Assembly: GCF_019320115.1 (NCBI RefSeq)
Contig: NC_089598.1
Coordinates: 84,329,844-84,393,843 of the forward strand
Direction of reading: 5' to 3'
DNA length: 64,000 nucleotides
DNA from: Miscanthus floridulus
Lineage: Eukaryota > Streptophyta > Magnoliopsida > Poales > Poaceae
This document shows, piece by piece, positions 57,218 through 64,000 of the stretch (within the stretch, counting starts at the first letter, position 1; each line of letters opens with the position of its first letter). The notes beneath the pieces are model-generated. The model did no database searches, was not told the origin of the DNA, and saw only the letters and a list, made by a program, of their open reading frames with translations. The translations under genes were made by a program, and so were the position numbers.

Positions 57218-58797
57218 GCTACGCAACGGCAGCCAGCAGAGCCCCCAATAACAGAAGTTGATGAATCAAAATCCAGTGATGAAGACAATGATGACTATGA
57301 CCTTGAGCATGATCCTGGACTGAGGGCTCCTATCTCAAGCTATCCTATCAATGACCAAGATTCAGTTAGAAGATCATACATTGCAATGGGGCGATGTCGA
57401 CCAAACATGAAGAATTTTCCGCAACATATGTGTGGAGGTATGCGCCGCTTCCAACATAAGTGGTTTGCTGAATTCAAGTGGATTGAGTATAGCATGCAAA
57501 AAGATGCTGCACATTGCTTTATTTACTATTTATTCAAAGATAGTTGTAAGTTTGCTGGTGGAGATGCTTTTGTTGATGAAGGGTTTAGAAATTGGAATAT
57601 GAAAAGGAGAATTCGTAGGCATGCTGGTGCTATCGATAGTGCTCATAGTGAAGCTGAAGAGAAATATAGATTGTTCATGAGACCTAAGGCATCAATCTGT
57701 GAATCCATTGCATCAAACATTGCATAGTTCAAGGCTAAGTATCTAGCTCGCTTGACATGGTCACTTAAGTGCATAAGATTTGTGTTGCGTCAAGGGTTGG
57801 CTTTTCGTGGTCATGATGAAACAAAGGATTCACTCAACAAAGAGAATTTTCGAGAACTTCTAGCATGGCTGGCAGGAAACTTTGAAGAGGTTAATCTGGT
57901 GGTACTAGAGAATGCACCACAAAACTGACAGATGATAGATCACAAGATCTAGAAACAACTCATTGATGCTTGTGCACATGAAACAACCAAATTTATCATA
58001 GACAAACTTGGTGATGAGTGTTTTGCAATTCTTATTGATGAGTCAAGTGATGCATACCTATAGGAACATTTGTCTCTTTGTTTGCGTTTTGTCAATAGAA
58101 AAGGAGAACCAGTTGAGCAGTTTCTAGGTCTTGTCCAAGTTGAAGATACTACATCATTGACTCTTAAAGAAGCAATTCAGTCCTTGCTTTTCAAATATCA
58201 ATTGTCCCTATCCAAGGTACGTGGTCAAGGGTACGATGGAGCTAGTAATATGAAGAGTCATGCTAATGGTTTGAAGAAACTAATTATGGATGAGTCCCCT
58301 TCTGCTTATTATGTTCATTGCTTCGCCCATCAACTTCAGCTAACACTTGTAGCAGTTGCTAAGGAGAATATTGATTGTGATTGGTTCTTTGGGCAACCTT
58401 CATATTTGTTGAATGTTCTAGGGATGTCTTGTAAAAAGATCCACATGCTTCGCATTGCTCAAGCTGAATACATGATTGAAGCATTGAAATTGGGTGAAAT
58501 TGAAACCGGGCAAGGTTTAAATCTAGAGATGAGCTTAGCAAGGGCAGGTGATACACGATGGGGATCTCACTACAGATTGTAATGCATGTTATGTTCTTGT
58601 ATCCTTCAATCAAGAAAGTTCTCTTTAGGATTGGGAATGAAAGTAAAGGGGCTGAGGCTAATGGTGCTCAAACTATGCTCACAGTATTTAAGTCCTTTGA
58701 GTTTGTTTTCCTGCTACACCTGAATGAAATATTTGGATACACAAATGACTTGTGCAATGCTTTGCAAAAGAGGGAGCAAAATATTGTAAATGCAATG
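57218..58797 (+). pseudogene. TTF-type zinc finger / hAT dimerisation gene, central part
   Basis: Continues the frame with an acidic stretch (SSDEDNDDYDLEHDPGL), then PISSYPINDQD. Next come the TTF zinc finger region (around 57400-57560, with FQHKWF and FIYYLFKD) and the DUF4371 segment (FRGHDET, FRELL, FAILIDESSD, VRGQGYDGASNMK). The hAT core motif CFAHQLQL follows. Stops: TAG 57725, TGA 57926, TAG 57950 and TAG 58061, all in one frame to 58582. After that a frameshift near 58577 moves reading to 58558-58797 (FPS-like segment, then FEFVFLLHL). The frame passes without loss across the CAATG duplication into 63789. It is decayed. Confidence 0.85.
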
Positions 58798-59631
58798 TGA
58801 TGTAGACTAGGCCCGATCTTCCAAAAGGTATGATAGCGTCGATTGGTGGAGACTCGACGTTTATGATCTAGGCTTCGAACCAAGATTAATTCGGACCCCC
58901 GCAACCGTTACACCACTGCTCCGTTGGTTATCAACCACGCAAACGTGATTGACCTCGCCGAGAAGGTTTTCCTGCAAGCGAATTGAGAACACAAGCAAGA
59001 ACGGGATGAACACAAACTGAAATTGCAAATAAATATGAGGCTTATGATAACAAAAAGGAGTTCAAGTCTTTATTCGAAAGGACTAATCGCCATAGGCGAA
59101 CAAGATAAAAAACTAGGGCCCTGGTTCACAGCAAGCAGCTTTGGCGGCACAGTTGCAGCAAAACGATGTCTGTTTCACGAGGAAATCAAGAACTAAACAA
59201 AACCCAAACCCTAAGGAGAGCGACGGCTGCTATTTATAGAGTCTTGGGTGTCACCCCCCTGGATGCGCCCCCTAATGGGCCCAAACACGATACACGGTCC
59301 AACGAACCAAAAGACGGTGTCGCAGCACCCTGGCAGATTCTGGATGCTGAATTGTTTCGACGATTCCTATTGATTCCGAAGGTCTTTTGACGTGAAACCA
59401 CTTGGATTGGCTTCCTTATCAAATTAGCTTTCCAACCATTTATGGATTGTCGAAAACGGAGTCCGGATACGTCCTAGATGACCAGTTTAAGGCAGACTGG
59501 TCCTAGAGCCCGAACCGGACTCGAACTTGAGTTGGAATGGGCTTCCACCATGAAAAAGATGAGTTGGACGCCCATGCTGGACCTCCTCCTCTAGTTGGCT
59601 TGTATGCGATTAAGTAGTGATGTCCTCATCA
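58798..59631 (-). repeat. Element F 3' LTR
   Basis: 834 bp, plus-strand ends TGATGTAGACT and TCCTCATCA. Close to 62956-63788. Changes relative to the other LTR are mainly G-to-A and C-to-T. Confidence 0.92.
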
Positions 59632-59650
59632 TCCTCCCTTTCTTGAATTG
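59632..59650 (-). other. Element F polypurine tract
   Basis: Minus strand AAGAAAGGGAGGA directly before the LTR start TGATGAGGAC. Confidence 0.75.
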
Positions 59651-59705
59651 AAGTTGTCCTCGACTGAAGTAGATCGTCTCCTCCATTGGATGACAACAAC
59701 GATGG

Positions 59706-61708
59706 TTACAGAAGAAGACGTTCATCTTGGTGCCCCATCCTTCGCAAAGGTGGCTGCCATGGTGGCTTCCCTGTTGGGAATTCATCCTCCTCCTGTAAAA
59801 GGTTAGTACCAAGAAAAGGCATAGCACTAGGAGTAGGACCAAGTGGACATATAGGCGATGTACAAGTTAAAGCATAACATGGTTCATCATGATCAACAAG
59901 AACAGATTTAAGAGCAACTAAAACTTCTTTCATGTTACTTGATGGTTCATTTGTTGGTTTGCTAAAGTTTTTATCAAGGCCTTTCTTTTTCTTTTCAGCA
60001 AGTTCCTTTTCATATTGCACAATTTCAGCAGGTGATAAAGTAAGTAAAGCAATGGTCTTTCCTTTAAACATAAAAGTATATCTATTTTGCCTAACATGAT
60101 GTACAACATTATTATCATATTGCCAAGGGCGGCCTAACAAAAGTGAACAAGCTTGCATAGGCACGACATCAAAATCAGCATAATCATGGTATGACCCGAT
60201 AGAAAATTGCACACGAGCAGATTGTGTTACCTTTGTCTTACCACTATTGTTGAATCACTGAACATGGTATGAATGTGGAAGAGCACATGTAGATAAACCA
60301 AGAGTCTTGACAAGCTTAGAACTTACCAAGTTATTGCTACTCCCTCCATCAATTATAGCACGAAAATGGAAATTATTGACAATGAGGAACATTTGAAACA
60401 AATTGTGGCGTTGTAGCTTGTCTACTGGCTCAACTTGTGTACTCAAAACACACTGAACAAGGATTGATTTGTAGTCTACAGTGCATGCCACACTATCAAT
60501 TACCTCATCAGGATCTTCAGCACTATCCGCAAATTTATCTGCATAAAGATCAGTTGGAAGTGCAAATTCATTCTCTTAATCACTAGCACCAGCATACCCA
60601 CCATCATCAGTAGCAATATATGCGCATTTGCTGGGGCATTCTTTAGCAATATGTCCCATGCCCTTGCAGCGGTGGCACACAACTTTAGAAGAGCTGCTAG
60701 AGGAAGGGGTAGCAGATCCACTAGAAGAAGGTGTGATAGGAGAATTCTTCTTTACAGGCACTGGTGGTGTCTGCACATTAGAAAATTTACTCACATCGGT
60801 TGGACTTGAAGGAATGGATGAAGTCGCGGATGGAGTCGTGGATCGCCTAGGTTGTCGTCCCTATACTTCCCTTTTAGCTTTAATAGCATAATGGTATAAT
60901 TGGGAAAATCTAGTCCATTCTTTATAGTCAAGAACATCCTGTATTTCACGACGTAAACCTCTAAAAAATCGAGAACACTTATCCTATCATCCTCTTATAT
61001 GTTAATACGTGCTAGACCAATTAAAAGCTCCTGATAATATTCCTCAACAGTTTTACTACCTTGATTTAAATGTTGTAGTTTTAATCGCAAATCACACTGA
61101 TAGTATGGAGAAACAAATCTTGATTTCATTCGTCGTTTAAGTACAGTCCATGTTTGAGGTATTTGAGCATTAGCATTAGCATTATTGCAAATATCATTCC
61201 ACCAGAAAAGAGCAAAACTAGTAAACTCACTAGTAGCAAGTCTAACTCTATATTCTTCAGGTACTTGATGGGAGCTAAATTTTTTATCTACAGCCATCTC
61301 CCAATCTAAATATGTTTCAGGATCAGCAGAACCAGAAAAAGGAGGTATCTTAAACTTGGTTTTAGAGAAAGGATCATTATTATCTTGGTTGTTACCTCCC
61401 ATACCGCGTCGGTTAAAGTTCAACCGATCACGGTTACGTGCATCCTCAGCACGTCGTTGAGCTTCGGCTTCAGCCTCCGCGTCGCCATCGTCCTCCTCAG
61501 AGAGATCATCATCATCATCTTCAGGACGTGGTTCAGGATGTCGTTGTTCAACATCTTCAATCCTCTTGGCCAAATTAGTGATTTGTTGAAGGATCTCATT
61601 GAACTTGTCATCAAGAACGGCACGAAACTCATTCTTAGAAACACAGTCATTGAAATCTAAAGGTGCGTCCTCGTTTCCTTTGCCGCTACCTCTGGCTTTT
61701 TCTGACAT
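59706..61708 (-). pseudogene. Element F gag and aspartic protease, frameshifted
   Basis: Minus strand ATG 61708 (MSEKARGSG). Gag runs through a coiled-coil-like part and an acidic patch, then FNRRGMGG, KIPPFSGSADPETYLDWE, FWWNDI and TVEEYYQELL. Near 60990 the frame shifts and the other frame gives FRGLRREIQDVL. A CCHC knuckle (CHRCKGMGHIAKEC, 60677-60636) follows a Ser/Pro-rich stretch, then the protease with IIDGGSSNNL and LLGRPWQ. Stops include a TAG before GRQPRR, TAA 60576 and TGA at 60255. The end (to 59706) resembles the start of reverse transcriptase (a degenerate FPT..PP..PPLR..HQ motif), so pol was lost just after it. Confidence 0.82.
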
Positions 61709-62940
61709 GGTTAGTAGAAAGAAAAAGACAACACAAATAGTATTATCCCTACCAACTACTTAGGTTGTGGACAAAGAAAAATAAGGCACTCAACTCTCAA
61801 GCGTCTTACCACGGTCTTATAAGTGTTCTTACCAAAGCAACAGGCGGTGTAATCGGTCGGTGACTGTGATACTGTTGTAGCTTGAGTGTAACAGTTGCAA
61901 GGCGAATCTGTACTTGGTTAGAAGAAAGTGGAGCTTGGACAGGCACAATATAGTAGCAAGGAATAACAAAATTTGTAACTGAATAGCAAAGCTGAATAAG
62001 TATCCCAAGTACTTGTCTTAGTTGCTGGCCTACTCACGTTCCAAGTACCTGATGTATCAAGTGATGTGAACAACAACAATATGATTAGAAACAAGGTAGA
62101 AATCAGCACACGCAAACACAGCTCAAATGGCTCTCTGTATGTGCTCCTCTAGATATTGTTCCATTTTTGCTCCTCTCTTTTTTCTCTATTTTTGGGCTAT
62201 CGTTGTTTTTTTGGGATTCTTTAACTTTTTATTTTTACTTTTTTGATATTTTTTCTTCACTTAGGAGCACAAAAGAAGTAACCACAGAAAATATGAGCTT
62301 AAACAAGTGAAAGACGTGGCCTGTGGAATTTCTAGAAGATGTGCTCGAAATCGACAAAGACCTTGTGACCACGAAAAGAGAATCTTGTGACCACTTTTTG
62401 ACCAAAATAAAAATCTCCGACCCCGAAAAAGCAGGAGATGGACGGATCTGAAATTTTTTTCTGATCGATTTTGATATATGGAACGTCGAAATCCAAGTTC
62501 GTATGCGAAAACTAGACCAGTTTTAAAAACGGACTCCGAATTAGAGGATAAAACGGGAACAATGTGCGTAAAATTGGTCACGACAGCAAGGATTTGATGA
62601 AAACAGTGAAGGCAAGTGTAACAAATAAGATGGCATGGACTAGGGTTTGATAAATACAAAGGAATCACAGCAATACTTGAAGGTGTTCACGGATTATGAT
62701 GAAAAATAAAGGGGAAAACACAAACTGGACTTAAAAACAGTCTAAAACCAGCAACAAGAACTTGACCTAGGGCACAAACTCAATAACGCAAATCAGAGAC
62801 GAACTTGCACAGCACAATGAGGCTACAGGACAGGGAATATGTGACGATGTATATTTTTTTGGCTTTTTGTGGACTGTAGGTAATGTAAAAACAGTAATAA
62901 TCTAAAAGGGGAAACAAAGTTATACCTAACGGGCAACAAG
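61709..62940 (-). other. Element F leader
   Basis: AT-rich, no supported gene. An ORF at 62261-62668 (minus) shows no known domain. Confidence 0.5.
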
Positions 62941-62953
62941 GGCTCTGATACCA
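62941..62953 (-). other. Element F primer binding site (tRNA-Met)
   Basis: Minus strand TGGTATCAGAGCC, two bases inside the 5' LTR end. Confidence 0.9.
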
Positions 62954-62955
62954 CT

Positions 62956-63788
62956 TGATATAGACTAGGCCCGATCTTCCGAAAGGTATGATAGCGTCGA
63001 TTGGTGGAGACTCGGCGTTCACGGTCTAGGCTTCGAACCAAGTTTGATTCGGACCCCCGCAACCGTTACACCACTGCTCCGTTGGTTATCAACCACGCGA
63101 ACGCGATTGACCTCGCCGAGAAGGCTTTCCTGCAAGCGAATCGAGAACACAAGCAAGAACGGGATGAACGCAATCTGAAATTGCAAATAAATATGAGGCT
63201 TATGATAACAAAAAGGAGTTCAAGTCTTTATTCGAAAGGACTAATCGCCATAGGCGAACAAGATCAAGAACTGGGGCCCTGGTTCACAGCAAGCAGCCTT
63301 GGCGGCACAGTTGCAGCAAAACGATGTCTGTTTCACGAGAAAATTAAGAACTAAACAAAACCCAAACCCTAAGGAAAGCGACGGCTGCTATTTATGGAGT
63401 CTTGGGCGTCACCCCCTGGACGCGCCCCCTAATGGGCCCAAACACGATACACGGTCCAACGGACCAAAAGACGGTGTCACAGCACCCTGACAGATTCTGG
63501 ATACTGACTTGTTTTGACGATTCCTGTTGATTCCGAAGGTCTTTTGATGTGAAACCACTTGGATTGGCTTCCTTATCAAATTAGCTTTCCAACCATATAT
63601 GGATCATCGAAAACAGAGTCCGGATGCGTCCTGGGTGACCAGTTTAAGACAGACTGGTCCTGTAGCCCGAACCGGACTCGAACTTGAGTTGGACTGGGCT
63701 TCCACTATGAAAAAGATGTGTTGGACGCCCATGCTGGACCTCCTCCTCTACTTGGCTTGTATGCGATGAAGTAGTGATGTCCTCATCA
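62956..63788 (-). repeat. Element F 5' LTR
   Basis: 833 bp, plus-strand ends TGATATAGACT and TCCTCATCA. The plus-right flank CAATG is the target duplicate. Confidence 0.92.
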
Positions 63789-64000
63789 CAATGGATCTTC
63801 TGGAGTTCACAAAGGTAGAATTGGATGTTTTGAGACAAGATTCTGGATGGCAAGAATTCCTTACCAAGATCACTTCTTTTTTTGAGAAGCACAATGTTAA
63901 AGTTGTTGACATGAATGGGAAATATGTTTGTATGCAAAGATCAAGACAAGTCTACAGAGGTGCCATTAATTATCACCGTTTCATGCTGATATGTTTTTGG
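63789..64000 (+). pseudogene. TTF/hAT-like gene, continuation after element F (runs off the window)
   Basis: With one CAATG removed, the frame before 58797 continues as MDLLEFTKVELDVLRQ, then GWQEFLTKITSFF and the Lys/Val-rich VKVVDMNGKYV. This matches the segment before the hAT dimerisation domain in ZMYM1-like proteins. No stop to the window end. Confidence 0.8.

Larger units (their letters stand above)
58798..63788 (-). mobile_element. Element F: gag-protease-only LTR retrotransposon (TR-GAG-like)
   Basis: 4991 bp with LTRs of 834 and 833 bp, flanked by CAATG (58793-58797 and 63789-63793). On the minus strand: 5' LTR (63788-62956), tRNA-Met primer site, leader, gag, zinc knuckle, protease, polypurine tract, 3' LTR (59631-58798). 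No reverse transcriptase, RNase H or integrase. It needs enzymes from a full relative. Left and right LTRs differ mostly by transitions. It sits in the open frame of the host hAT-like gene. Confidence 0.92.

Overview
The window looks like a repeat-dense intergenic stretch of a large grass genome, probably a panicoid or andropogonoid relative of sorghum, sugarcane or maize. I infer this from chromodomain Ty3 elements whose LTRs start TGTAACACCC, an Athila-type element with a tRNA-Asp primer site, Sirevirus-like LTRs, a CACTA element with CTTTGCCGAGTGCC subterminal repeats, and Stowaway and Tourist MITEs. There is no bacterial-style operon or CRISPR, and I found no new defence-type or metabolic system.

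Layout. 1-16277: a Ty3-type element (B), with its LTR split by an almost complete but dead Tekay-like chromovirus (A, 2412-13739). 16278-18181: a Sirevirus-like lone LTR. 18182-20287: a minus-strand Ty3 fragment (C). 20288-32933: a minus-strand Athila-like element (D) that keeps gag, protease and a second ORF but no reverse transcriptase, and carries a 3.3-kb solo LTR (E, 26557-29847) inside its gag-protease frame. 32936-33990: a subtilase pseudogene hit by two MITEs. 34744-36018: a Mutator-like element with long terminal inverted repeats. 37206-38472: another Sirevirus-like fragment and a tandem repeat array.

39430-40857 (minus) is the one gene that reads as intact: a five-exon alpha-carbonic anhydrase of 301 residues. 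41956-46501 is an internally deleted CACTA element with TSD CAT. 47035-47370 (minus) is a ribosomal P2 gene with two compensating frameshifts. 50153-51363 (minus) is a broken TMEM115/rhomboid-like gene, and 52668-52990 (minus) a LURP-one-related fragment. From 54583 to the window end there is a decayed TTF-type zinc finger / hAT-dimerisation gene. It is split by a 2.4-kb solo LTR (G, TSD GCTAC) and by a 5-kb gag-protease-only retroelement (F, TSD CAATG).

Main observations. Several insertions are resolved to the base by target-site duplications, and two host reading frames rejoin exactly when one duplication copy is removed. Nonsense mutations across unrelated elements are strongly skewed to TAG with few frameshifts, as expected from deamination of methylated CAG/TGG sites. 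Three elements (D, F and the CACTA) are non-autonomous derivatives that lost the enzymes they need to move. All calls were made by reading the sequence; no database search was run.
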